From: Microplitis mediator
Lineage: Eukaryota > Arthropoda > Insecta > Hymenoptera > Braconidae
Direction: 5' to 3'
NCBI RefSeq assembly: GCF_029852145.1
Contig: NC_079977.1
Span: 2,790,001 to 2,854,000 of the forward strand
DNA: 64,000 nucleotides
A model generated the notes under the pieces. That model saw nothing but the letters and a program-made list of their open reading frames with translations. It ran no database searches and was not told the origin of the DNA. Position numbers and translations under genes: made by a program. This document shows, piece after piece, positions 12,301-25,300 of the stretch (position 1 is its first letter; each line of letters opens with the position of its first letter).

Positions 12301-15300
12301 GCGATCCGCACTTCATTCGTACAAATCTACAAGGCTATAATAGTGATTAGTAGATTTATCAAAGATACTCATAGGCTACAATGGAAATCCGTACGGCTAC
12401 AGTTTTACTCCGCATGAGAATAGTAGTATTCCGTACGGCTATAATAGCCATCCGCACGGCTTAGTACAGTCCAATTTCAATAACTAGTTATGTTTGTATC
12501 AGATACACGACCGAATTAGTATTTAACTATCAATTTTCGTGCGGCTATAGTCGAAATCCGTGCGGCTATCGTAGAACTTCGTAAGGATATAGTCGTAATC
12601 TGTACGGCTATGGTGGAACTTCGTATGGCTGTAGTAGGAATCTGTATGGCTACAGTAGAAATCTGCGCGGCTATAGTCGAAATCTGTGCGGCTTCAATAG
12701 AACTTCGTATGGCTATATTCGAAATCCGTACGGCTATAGAAGAACTTCGTATGGCTATAGTCAAAATCCGTGCGGCTATAGTATAAATTAGTAGAAATCT
12801 GTATGGCTAGTGTAGAAATTTGCGCGACTATAGTTGAAATCCGTACGGCTATCGTAGAACTTCGTATGGCTATAGTCGAAATAAGTACGGCTATAGTAGG
12901 ATTCGTATGGCTATAGTAAAAATTCGTTCGGCTATAGTAAAACTTCGTATGACTACAGTGAAACTTCTTATGACTACAGTAGAAATCTGCACGGCTATAT
13001 TCGAAATCCGTACGGCTATAGTATAAATTAGTAGAAATCTGTATGGCTATTGTAGAACTTCGTATGCCTAGTATAAATCCATACGGCTTAGTACAGTCAA
13101 ATTCCAATAACTAACCGCTGGTGCATTAATAAGAAAACCGAACTAGAATTTAACCATAAATTTCCGTACGGCAATAGTATAAATTCCATCGCTATGGTAA
13201 AAATCCGTAGGGCTATAGTAGCTGTATCTTTACTTCCGCTCGCATTAAATAACTTCTTTTCATGTCCAATACACCTCGGCGGGTTTATTTCTAATTAAAG
13301 ATCGTACAAACCAACTAACACAATTTCCGGCGTATATTATTGTATATAAACGATAATAATAGGTACGCTCAAGTTAGCTTGGCTAAAATTTTAATGTTTA
13401 CGTAATCTATATAATATAAAATGGAATGTTACCGGCAGTGTGTGATTGCGAAAGATGATCCGCTCAATTCGATTGACACGACATAAATAAAAAGTTCAAG
13501 GTTAAAGAAGCCATTCTGCATTTTATATTTTTACTTCACTAATAATTAATTAATGTTTCAATATAAAATGTCATATTTATTTTTCTCAAGATGACATATG
13601 ATGTAATAATCAGACATGTTTTTCATGTTTATGAATATTTTGCTGCTTTAATTTCTTGTTCGTACAAAAACATAACCTATTTTTTTTTTTTACAAAAGAA
13701 AAACAATGAAAGCATTTCTCTCGTGTCCTAGTTTTATGGCGAGACTTGTCTCTTGGCCCACTGCCCTAATAAGACTTTACTAGCCGATGAAAAGAGTAGA
13801 GGGTGTAGAGAATAAATCCCGGTCATATATATGTATATATATTTTTTTCTTTTGGCTTTTGCTATTTCAACTATTGCTTTGTTCACTTTTTGCACATAAG
13901 GGCTTATAATAAATTATTTATGAATTATTTTTTTTGTCTTTATGTCCAGTTGAATAGACCCTTGGCTCTTACAGTAACAGCTAAGCATCAATAATAGCTA
14001 AGTAGTAAAATAAAGCGATAGAGAGTACGTGAGATGTAAGCTAAGTAAAAAAAGTATAACTTTAAGAGTTTTATTTTTTATTAAATGAATACCCAGCAAT
14101 TTAGCTCTAATTTATAGTTTTATACATTTAAATTTTTTGTTCGCTCCCACTTAAAACTTTAAAACTTAAACTCTACAAGTTATCTTTTCATATTTTTTTA
14201 TTATTCTACAAGTTATTTAACTCAATCTTATATTTTTTACTCGTATTTTCATAACAACTTGTCTAATTATTCATTGTTATAACTTTGTATTATATTATGT
14301 TCTATGAAAATTATAAATAGCGCCTGCGTTACTAATCCTGATAAAAATATATAAACTTAAACTTGAAAATCAGACCTCAAACGCGCGTGTTGTAATTAAA
14401 ATTATAAATTCAGTGAAGGTTTTTATTATATTTTTAACTCATATTTTTTCATTTAATTAACACGTGATATTTTTAAGGGGGATAGCCACTGTGAAATTTA
14501 AAAAAAAAATTTTTTTTTTTTTTTTATTAAATCAAAGAGTATATGTTCAAAAATATGTATCTAAAGTTTTATATAAAAATTCCGAATATTTTTCAAGTTA
14601 TAGTCATTTTTGTGACAGCGCGTCAACTGACCGTTGCATCGACTAAAAACTTTGAACGCATTTTTCTCGAAACTACTTTTTTTGAACTGGTGGCATCTGT
14701 AATTTGCATAAATATAAACCGATTCGCAACTTTTTTTTTTGCCGTATTCGTCTATTCAGTAGCTAAAGTTGCACGTAGGGGATTTTGAAAATTTTGATTT
14801 TTAAGATTTTTTAGGGCTGTTTGAATCCAAAAAAATGAGAAAAAATAACGAAAAAATTTTTAATATGTCGCCATTTTTTTTCAAATCCAAATTTTCAAAA
14901 TCCCCTATGTGCAACGATAACCACATGCATACAGATTACAACGCCGTTTGGTTTTTTTGTTTCTGATAATCCGTTTTTGAGTTAGAGATGATACCGTGGT
15001 GGGGGAAATTTTTTTGTTGCTCTAGAAAAATGCTTATAACTTTGTAACAACATGATATTTTTTAATGAAAATTTAGGAGAATTATCTTCAATGTATACTT
15101 TAGGAAACAAAAAAAAACCCGATCCCCAAATTCCTTTATTATTCCAGACAAAAAAATTCCCGAAAATCACCTATTTTTTCGATCCTCACAGTGGCTATCC
15201 CCCTTAAGACAAAGTCTTATCAGTAATTATTATTTTATTGGCAGAAGAAATAAACCTAAAATATTATTAAACTTTGCTATTTAATGAGAAAGTTAATTAA

Positions 15301-16280
15301 TAATTAATTTTAATATGATAATTTTTAAATTAATAACTGATTGACTTAAATATTAAATTCTTAATCAGTATGTCTGTAATGTCATTTTAAACTTTTAAAA
15401 ATCACCCGCCTTTTTTTAAAACCCGCCATTTTTTAAACCGCAGCGCCAATGCCGCCGGTGCTCGGCCGAAAGCAGAACCATTGAAAAAAATAAATATGTC
15501 GGGTAATTTTGTGACGAACCCTCGGTTTTAAATTAAATATATTTATTATAATTAAACGAAAAGGATTTAAGTTGGGATAATAAACAGAGTTATCTTGTAC
15601 GGAAGTAAAAAGCTGATGCTAAAATAATCAGGTCGATTAATTTGGTCTTTCGGAAGATATCGCGTCTAGTCACATACGAACTGACCGGCCGACACGAATG
15701 AAAATAAAAATATTATTTTATTTTTTACTATCGATATCTAAATAAATCGAGGTAAAACTCTGCCAGGCTTGTTCATTAGGATCCTCTTTGTGAAAGCCTG
15801 CTTGTTACAACTATATCACTGTACCTCATAAATTTTAAATCACATTTAGTGTCAGTGTTTACGCGCGAAATTTCCTAGCCGCGAATAAACTAAAACTATT
15901 TTAGCTATTAAATGTTTTTTTTTTTTTTTTTTAATTCGACCTATGAAAAAATAGTTTTACATTTTTTTTCCAAGGTCAGGTGTCGTGATATATAAAATAT
16001 AATCATTTACGTAATTCCTTTAGCACATCAGCAGCTATTGTTCTTTTTTAAGTACGAGTAGCAATGAGAGTCTCAAGCACGGAATTGCCCTTTAAATAAA
16101 AGTTAAATGAAAAAAGAGTAACACATCTATACATATCATCATCTCTCATATATTTTACACCTCAGGGTCTGCTTGTGACCCGTTTCATAAAAATTAAGTT
16201 GATGAGTCTGCTGAGTTTTGTGCGACGATAAATCTTGCCGGGATGTCAAGTATCATTACTTGTTTAATTTTTTTTTCTTA

Positions 16281-16321
<41 letters not shown>

Positions 16322-19300
16322 TATAAAAAATTTTAACATTAATTAAAAGCTTTTCAGTCCGATCGAGCTCAAGATGTTGAGTATTTAGTTCGAGGTTAAG
16401 TGACGATAAAAATTCGATCGATATTCCATATAATGCCATATTCAAGAGAAATAAGAATGACGCGATAATCGATTTAATCAAGGCTTCATTTTTTACTTTC
16501 ATATATATATTTATACCGAGCACTATATTTCTTAAATAAAAAATCGTATCAAATTTTTTTTACCCTCGTATTTTTTTTTATAATACATCCGCGATGTTTT
16601 AAAAATGTTTGCTCTTATTATTATTATTGAAAAAAAAATGTATGATGGAAAAATAATATGAGAAGTATTGAATACGGAGACTGATATTTAATATATATTT
16701 TTATTAAAAATATTATTTTCTTTCCGTGTTTTTTTTTCTTTTCTTTAAATAAATGGTTGTAAAAATATATAGAAATACAAGACCACACATACGTACATAC
16801 ATTTAACAAATCGAGATAATATGTGTACATAAATATGAAAAATATATTTTATAAAATTTTCGTAAAAAAAAAAAAAAAACAGTTTAAAACTTATGAGTAA
16901 GGACAAGATTTTTGCCTTAACTTCGAAATGCATGGTTACAATATTTAATATTACGGCGAAAATATTGGTCTTGTGAAAAAACTTTTCAAACAAAAGTTGT
17001 AGGAAATTTTATTTACTAGGGAAAATGTCTCTTATGATTTTTTTATACGACCAATATTTTCGCCGTAATTCTAAAATTGAGATTCATAATGAATTATTCA
17101 AATTTTTGGTGATTATGAAAATCTTAATTTTGAAATTACGGTGAAATTATTGGTCGTATAAAAAAATCATAAAAGACATTTTTTCTAGAAAATAAAATTT
17201 CCTACAACTTTTATTTGAAAAAATTTTTCATACGGCTAATATTTTCACTGTAATTCCAAAATTGAGATTCATAATGAATTGTTCAAATTTCCGATAATTA
17301 TGAAAATCTTAATGTTGAAATTACGACTTTCTTTTTAGTCCTAAGAAAAAATTGTAAGAGACATTATTTTTGTAAAATTGAATTCTGAACAACTTTTAGT
17401 CGAAAAATTTTTTCATACGGCTAATATTTTCCCCGTAATTCCAAAATTGAGATTCATAATGAATTATTCGAATTTTTGATAATTATGAAAATCTTAATTT
17501 TGAAATTACGGTGAAATTATTGGTCGTATAAAAAAATCATAAGAGACATTTTCTCTAGGAAATAAAATTTCCTACAACTTTTATTTGAAAAATTTTTGGA
17601 TACGGCCAATATTTCCACTGTAATTCCAAAATTTGTAACAATTAATTATTAATTGTTATTTTGAAATAAAAGCAAAAATCCTGGTCCTATGAGATTAACT
17701 TTTTTTTATTGAATATTTAAGACAATTAACGTCTAATTTTGACATATATTTTGTATGAAAATATATGACAAAATATTTAATTATATTTTTAAAAAATTTT
17801 CCAAAACCGCGAGATTTAAATTCAGCAAAAAAAACGAATTTTGAACTGTGTAACAAACATATTTTTTTATCCACGAAAATATATAAAAAACATATATTTA
17901 TGTACATATATACATTAAACGATATTTATAAATATCAATAAATAATTCAGGAAAATAGCAGTAATATTTACATGTCAAATTGTCACACAAAAACACAACT
18001 CATAAATTATGTGTCAGGTCAATAAAAAAAAACGATTAGTCGAATTAACGATAATTCGATTTAAAAAATAAAGTTTTAGTATCGTCAACTTTATTTTCCA
18101 TACAATTATAAGAAAACGTAAGCGAATATTAAGAGAGTCAATAATTAAGTACATAATAAAATGCTTAAAGTGAAGATTTCAAAAAATTTACTCAGTGACG
18201 AAAAAGAGTTTTTAAGTATAAATATATACGTATTATATATATTTTTAAAAAAAGCAACACCCATGTAAAATAATAGTGGCGGTTTAAATTTATAATTTAG
18301 GCTTTTACAAAACCAATACCTTGGCATTTCATGCCCTGGTGGATGACACCATAGAGTAGACTACCGCAGTGGTCACAGAAGGTGGGGCTGTTGTAGGTGT
18401 GTTGCTTGAAGTGATGCTTCGTCCGTGTATCCTGCGTTACGTCATTATTATATCGTGCATACACGCATACACATACGTACAAACATACACACACACATTA
18501 CATGTTACATATATTTATGAAAAATAGGAAAGGATGGGAAATAATCACGGATGAGATGGGAGTTTTCTTTGCGACTCAATGAAATGATATATCATTAATA
18601 TATATATTAAACGCATGCACAGTTATCCTGTTTTATCATTTCTGTAAACCGCGAACCCTGTGGCCGATTATCGACAACCCGGTGTTCAGTCGAATTCCTT
18701 TAAGTCAGAACTTCCCCTTAGTCTTGACCCCCACTACGAGCTACGCAATCTCCCACCTGTATATATTTATATACCGTCATTCCGTAAATGTAAGAGCGCA
18801 TGCGCTGTAGTTTACTGTTTAAAGAAGAAGGGGAAGTCGATAAGTCGGAAATTTCTGCGCCTCCGTAGACTAAATGTCCGAGTTAATGGGCCTCATCACA
18901 AGTTCAGCGCAAGCGCATCCGCAATGTCCGTGTAAAAAAAATTAGTTCAAAAAAATTCTGCATGTGGAACTTCTAAACATGAGACAGATTAGAACTCGAA
19001 TGGAACTTTTTTGGAACGTTAGTAATTTTGATGGTAAATGAAAAGTTTTTATGAGTGAATTTAGAGTCAAAAAAGAACGTTCTTAGAAATTTTTGGAATT
19101 TTAAATGGACATTCCAAAAAAGTTCCATAATCACCACTTTTGGCCTTTTTCGAAAGCTAAAAAAGACGTTCCAAAAACAGTCAAAAATGGTTCAAAAATC
19201 GTTACTTTACAACCTATTATAGAACTAAAGTAGATGTTCCAAAAACATTCCAAAAAAGTTCCAGAATCACCACTTTTGACTTTTTATGGACTAAAAAAGG

Positions 19301-22300
19301 CGTTCTAAAAACTTTCCAAAATCACTTCTTTTGCATCTTTTGTAGAATAAAGACGTTCCAGAAACATGCCAAAATAGTTCAAAAATCACTACTTTTGAAT
19401 TTTTTATAGAACTAAAAAAAACGTCCATAAAAAATTCCAAAAAAGTTCCAAGAACGTTCTTTTTTTACTCTAAATTCGCTCATAACAACTTTTTTTTTAC
19501 CATCAAAATTACTAACGTCCCAAAAAAGTTCCATTCGAAGTTCTAATCTGTCTCATGTTTAGAAGTTCCATATGCGGAACTTTTTTGGAATTTTTTTTAC
19601 ACGGGTGTTTTAAAGGCGGCAATTCAAAAGTCTTGGACTTTTTTCATACAAATTGCAGAGCACACATACACTTACACTGATCATAGACATATAAAGTCCG
19701 AAAAACATGGCGGATATCGAGACATGCGCACTGAAAATTTTTAATTTCCTATGGAATTCGACTGTACGTTCATAAATAAGAATGCAGTGATATAATGAGC
19801 TCATAATGACACTTTTAAAGCCATTATTGAATACTTTTGTACATGTACTCTACTATTGCAAAGTTTGATGCCAATTAATTTTAGAACCAATTGTTAATTA
19901 GTTGTTCATATTTTATATTAAGCGCAAATTATCACTATCGCTTAACGACCACCGTGACTTCGATTTACAGGATTGGTTTGATAAATCAGGATAACCAGAC
20001 ATGCGTTGAATAAAGTAATGCGTAACACGTGGACTGAACTATTGTCCGTCAGACGCAATGTCTAGCTTACGACTCGTGCGCTTGACGAGTAATGGCTGAT
20101 TTAGTCCACTCGTTACGTAATGTACTAATTTAAAATTATAACTGGGCAGTAAAAAAAATTTTTGAAAAAGCGTTGGCTGTTAAAACTTCAAAACGTGACA
20201 TGAGAAACTTTAAATTTTAAAATTTTGAAAATTCCCGGGAAAAATTGATGATTGGCTTAAAATTATTAAAATAATATAAATATATGGGTAAAAAAATTTT
20301 TTTTTCGGTTTGAAACGTCAAAAGTTTAAAAAAATGCAAATAAAATTCCTTTGAAGTGAAATTCCGGAAGGGGTTAAAAAAAAAGTTTAATCTGAATCGT
20401 GTCACGTTCACTGTTCACTATAAATTTTTTCACAGGTTAATTACTAACAAGTGACAAATCTCTGGTTTAAAGTTTGTTGATAATTATATTAATATAATAA
20501 TTAATGACTACTTGAAAGTTGTGGAGTTAATATATGTACTGATATATTAATTATTCAGCAGTATAAAGTAAATCTGTTGGGAAAATTAAAGTTTCTACAA
20601 CCATCTCCCGTTCTATCATGCGCGAGTTTATTTATCTTATAGTTATAAGTAAATTAATGTATGGATTATATTTACATACTATACTAAGTTTATATTTGTT
20701 TAAGATAAAGAATAATTATTATTATGATTAGAGATAAATATCTAGAGATGGCTGATATTTATCAGTTTAAAATTTAATTGATCCAGAGATTTGTTATTAA
20801 ATTTAATTAATCAGCAATTTATATAAAAAAAAATTATCTACTAAGGATTTGAATATTTGCTTATTAAGCGGCGACGTCATCGTTTTTTAATCAGATACTG
20901 ATAATGAATAATAATATGGAAAATAAAATCTCGGGTATGAATGAGAAATTAATGAATTAAAATTTTTTATATGCAATAGGGTGTTTAAAAAAAAAAAACA
21001 ATTTTTTATTTTTTTTAATGGTATCCAAAAATTGAAAGTATAACTAAAAATAAAAATTTTGGTTCCATTCCGAGCTCTAAATAATGATATTAAGGTTTGC
21101 CTCAATCCATTTTTCTATTTTCCATTTAAATAACGCGGGAAAAAAAATTTTTTATTTTCAGAATTTTCCAGCTCATAAGCCAATCAATGGATTTTTATGC
21201 ACAACAAATGTTTTTGTAGGAAATTGAACGCTCTACAAAAAAAGTCTCTTATCATTTTTTGATAAATTCCACTGTTCAAAAGTTATTTAAGCTTCAAGTC
21301 AAATTTATAGTAAATTTTGAGATTTTTTTATTTTTCCGGCGAAACTATCAGTCTTATCAAAAAATATCATAGGAACTTTTTTGTAGATAATTTTATTCCT
21401 TACAAATTATTACGAATAAAGTTTTTCGAAATTCTGCGTTGTTTTCAAGTTATATCCATTTCAATGTCAAGCTCTTAAAAAAATAGATTTCTGATTAATT
21501 TTAAGAGCTTGACATTGAAATGAAAATAAATTGAAAACAATGCGGAATTTCGAAAAATTTTATTCGTAATAATTTGTAAGGAATAAAATTACCTACAAAA
21601 AAGTTTCTATGACATTTTGTAATAAGACTGATAGTTTCGCCGAAAAAGTGAAAAGATCTCAAAATTTACTATAAATTTGACTTAAAACTCAAATAACTTT
21701 TGAACAGTGGGATTTATCAAAAAATGATAAGAGACTTTTTTTGTAGAGCGTTCAATTCCCTACTCAAAGTTTCATTGCGCATAAAAATCCGTTGAGTGGT
21801 CTGTAAGCTAGAAAATTCTAAAAAAAAAAAAATTTTTTCCTATGTTATTTAAATGGAAAATAGAAAAATGGATTGAGGCAAACCTTAATATTATTATTAA
21901 GAGCTCGGATTGGCACCAAAATTTTCATTTTCAGGTATACTTTCAATTGTTGAATACCAAAAAAAAATTTGTTTTTTCTGAAACACCCTAATATGCAATT
22001 ATTGTTATCAATTAATGACTGGGGTAAACGGTGAAGTAAAAAAAGTCGGACTTACATCGGAGTCAGCTCCTTTGTCAGCACCAGGACACGTAAATGAAAC
22101 ATATTCATGGCACCGTTTATGAACTACAAAACTACAAACTGAAATGTTAAAAAAATTTATTGGTAATGACTAAAAATATATAAATTAGTACATATAGTAG
22201 AGCTGTGATTGTATTGTTTTTTGACTAATGAAAAAAAAATGTATAGTAACCTTGGCACTGGTATCCCTGTTTTCCGAAGCCCCTGTAACATAAAAAAATT

Positions 22301-25300
22301 CTTTTATAAGAAAAGTCATAAATTTATTTATTTTGTGGGAGGATTTTTTTTTTGAATTGTAGTAGGATTTAACGTAAGCCCGGGATACGGATTCTGCTTC
22401 TTAAGTCTGATCCCTTTAATAATTTCCTATACAATATTATTTCCTGCAGGATTTCTGTCGCGGAAATATTAAAAAAAAAATATTGCGAAAGCGCTGAGGG
22501 TTCTTTACTGTCGCTCGATTTTTTTCGGGTGCTTCAGTGACTTTCAATCGGCTCTGCACTTTTTGAAGTATATTATAATAGAATGACATATCATATAGAG
22601 AATTTATTAAGGAATAATTGTAATACATAGAGTTGATTCCTTAAGATGTATTTTTAAAATAAATAATTTAGTTGAGGGGATCTCTGATGTCTTGTGATCG
22701 CGATAACTCACGAATAAAACGGCTCACGGACCTAATTTTTAAACTTCCCGCCATGAAAATTTAAAATTTAAAAAAAGAGAAGTTATAGGTTTCGGTCTGA
22801 TTTTCGAAAATTGAGTTTTCTACAATAAAATAAACATTTTTTGACTTTAGATAGAGCTAAAAAATTTGCCAGTCAAAATAATTTCGAGTTTTCTAAGCTC
22901 GAAAAAAGCGGTAAATTTTTGGGTTGGCCAATAGGGTCAACCGTTTTTCAGATATCTTTTTTTACTAGCATTAGTTTGGTGACAAGAATCCTTTCGTTAA
23001 CCGACATGAAAATTTTGTGAATTTTCGAGATGTAGATATATTTCTTGTATAAAAATATATATCAGAATATGAAAAATAAGTATGTCATGTTGGTACTTAT
23101 TTTAAAGGGCGTTTAATTTTCGAGTAGTCTACGAGCTCAAAGTGATCAATTTCCAAGTTTTGATGAAACTGTTACAGATCTTAATTAATAAAATTATTAA
23201 TAATTTTAATTATGATTGTGAATGTAGCAGACACTTGGAAATTTTTGAATAAAAAAAAAGAAGTTAAATAAAAATTAAAAATACATATTTCGATAATTAA
23301 AAAATTGGAACGCGCATTTTTTTAAATTCCATTATTTTAATTAATTCATTTATTTATTTAGAATTAAGAAATTGTTACATATCTGCTACAATCGCACTCA
23401 TTTTTAATTAATAATTAATTAATTAATAATAATAGATATTAATTATTAAACTTATTAATTATTATTATCATAATAACTTACTTATAATTTTTTTAATACT
23501 CAGTAATTAATTAAATAATAATTGTCGCTAATTTTTCCACATATATATTCATAAATCATTAGTATCAACCCTTGTAATTAAATCCTATTAATTATTTATA
23601 TTTTACTACTTTCATTGGTTCATATTTTCGAATAAATTAATTATCTTGTATTAAAAAAATAAACAAACGTGTCAGATTTGTTTACAGTCGCCATTTTGAA
23701 CAGCGCGCCCTCTTCAAAATTACGCGGGAGGATTTGAAATTTAATTTTGCCAGTAAATATATAAAATAAATTTGAAAATTAACATAAACAATTTTATTAT
23801 TGTCAGAATTTTAATCCATAATTATAATGAGTGAATAAAAAACTAATCAATAATTTTTTTTTGAATTTACTCACTCTTCCCGCCATTTTTATTTTCCGCC
23901 AGTGCTAGTGCATTCAATGAAGATACAAATAAAATTAAACATCTAAGCATTCACTAAAAAAATTCAATTCTCACAACTTATTAATCACCAAATTATGTAA
24001 TCACTTAATTTAATTATTTATAATAAAAGAAAACATTTAATTATTTTTATTCCCGTTTGAAAATTCCGCCAAACATGGCGGCGCAAAATAACCCGAGAAC
24101 TCCGAGAGCTAAGCTGGCACTGAATTTAATTTATTTAATAACTTACACTCACGGACGTACATAAATTAATATCACAAAATGTTCATGATTTGAAAAAAAA
24201 ATTATTTAAAATTAATGTACACTAATAATCGAGTGTCGCAATAATTATAAGAATTATTTAAACTGAATAAAATGACGACAATGAGAGAACGTCAGCCGGG
24301 AGAAGAACAGACCCAGTGTTTCTGCGCATGCGCGCCTCCATTTAATCTCTACTGCGCAGGTCGTACCAACCGCACTCACAACTGCGCAAGTATTCTGGGT
24401 CCAACTTCACATCGCCACCATCGTAATGACGCCGGTCGCGTCTAGCTCGTGATTAATTAAATAAATAATAGATTTTCGCAATGATATTTATTAAAACAAG
24501 TGTCTTTAAATATTATTTGACGGCCATTGAACATTTTGTGATAATAATTATATCAGTGTGCAAAATATAAGTAGTAAAATAATTCATTCGAATAAATCGT
24601 GTCTGTGCTTCCAGTGTGAAGCTATCGGTGTTCGTTGTCGTTCGTTTTATGAATTTAAAATCAGTGAAAATAAATTTTATTAGTTATTAATTATATGGAA
24701 AAGTATTGAGGACTTATCAGTGAATATTTTATTGTGAGTGAAGTGTTTTTTTTTTTCAAGTGATGTGAAATTTTTTTTTTGTTCGTTATTTTTAAAAATC
24801 ATCCTGAAGTTAACAGACAGTTGATAATGTTCGGATTTTTTTAGAAACTAAAAATTATAAAAAAAAAAAAAAAACTAAAAATATGCACATCTAGGAAATT
24901 TAAAATACTATAGGTGCAATTTTTCAAAATATTTTTTTTTTATAATTTATCACTGAAAAAAATCAAAAAATTATTAAACGTCTGCTAATTTCAGTATCAT
25001 GGTTAGCTATGGTATCATTTCTTTTTTTAAAATAAAAAATCGTGGTTATCTTTTGTTAATTTAAATTGTGCAAAGTGTCTGTGATGTAGTGAAGTGTTCA
25101 GTGCTAGTGTAAAGTGTTGCTGATAGCTGATGCTGATAACTTCCAAGTTCCTGAGCAAAATCATCTGGCATCGTCTGGTGGGGAAATAGCAGTTAAGTGA
25201 CGTTTTTTAGCTGCAATACACTTGGAGCAATTTAATTCAAATCTCCAAGTGTATTAGGACACCCTTCTGCATATTATTTCCCTGCCAAGGTTTGTTCAAA

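Noticed and set aside
12516..13107. Two long minus-strand open frames rich in Ser/Thr/Ile and YSRTDF repeats
   Set aside because: They are translations of a 32-bp minisatellite with a period that happens to stay open; no start context, no domain.
18660..18935. 91-codon plus-strand frame in a less AT-rich stretch
   Set aside because: No domain, no supporting splice sites, and it runs into a foldback element at its end.
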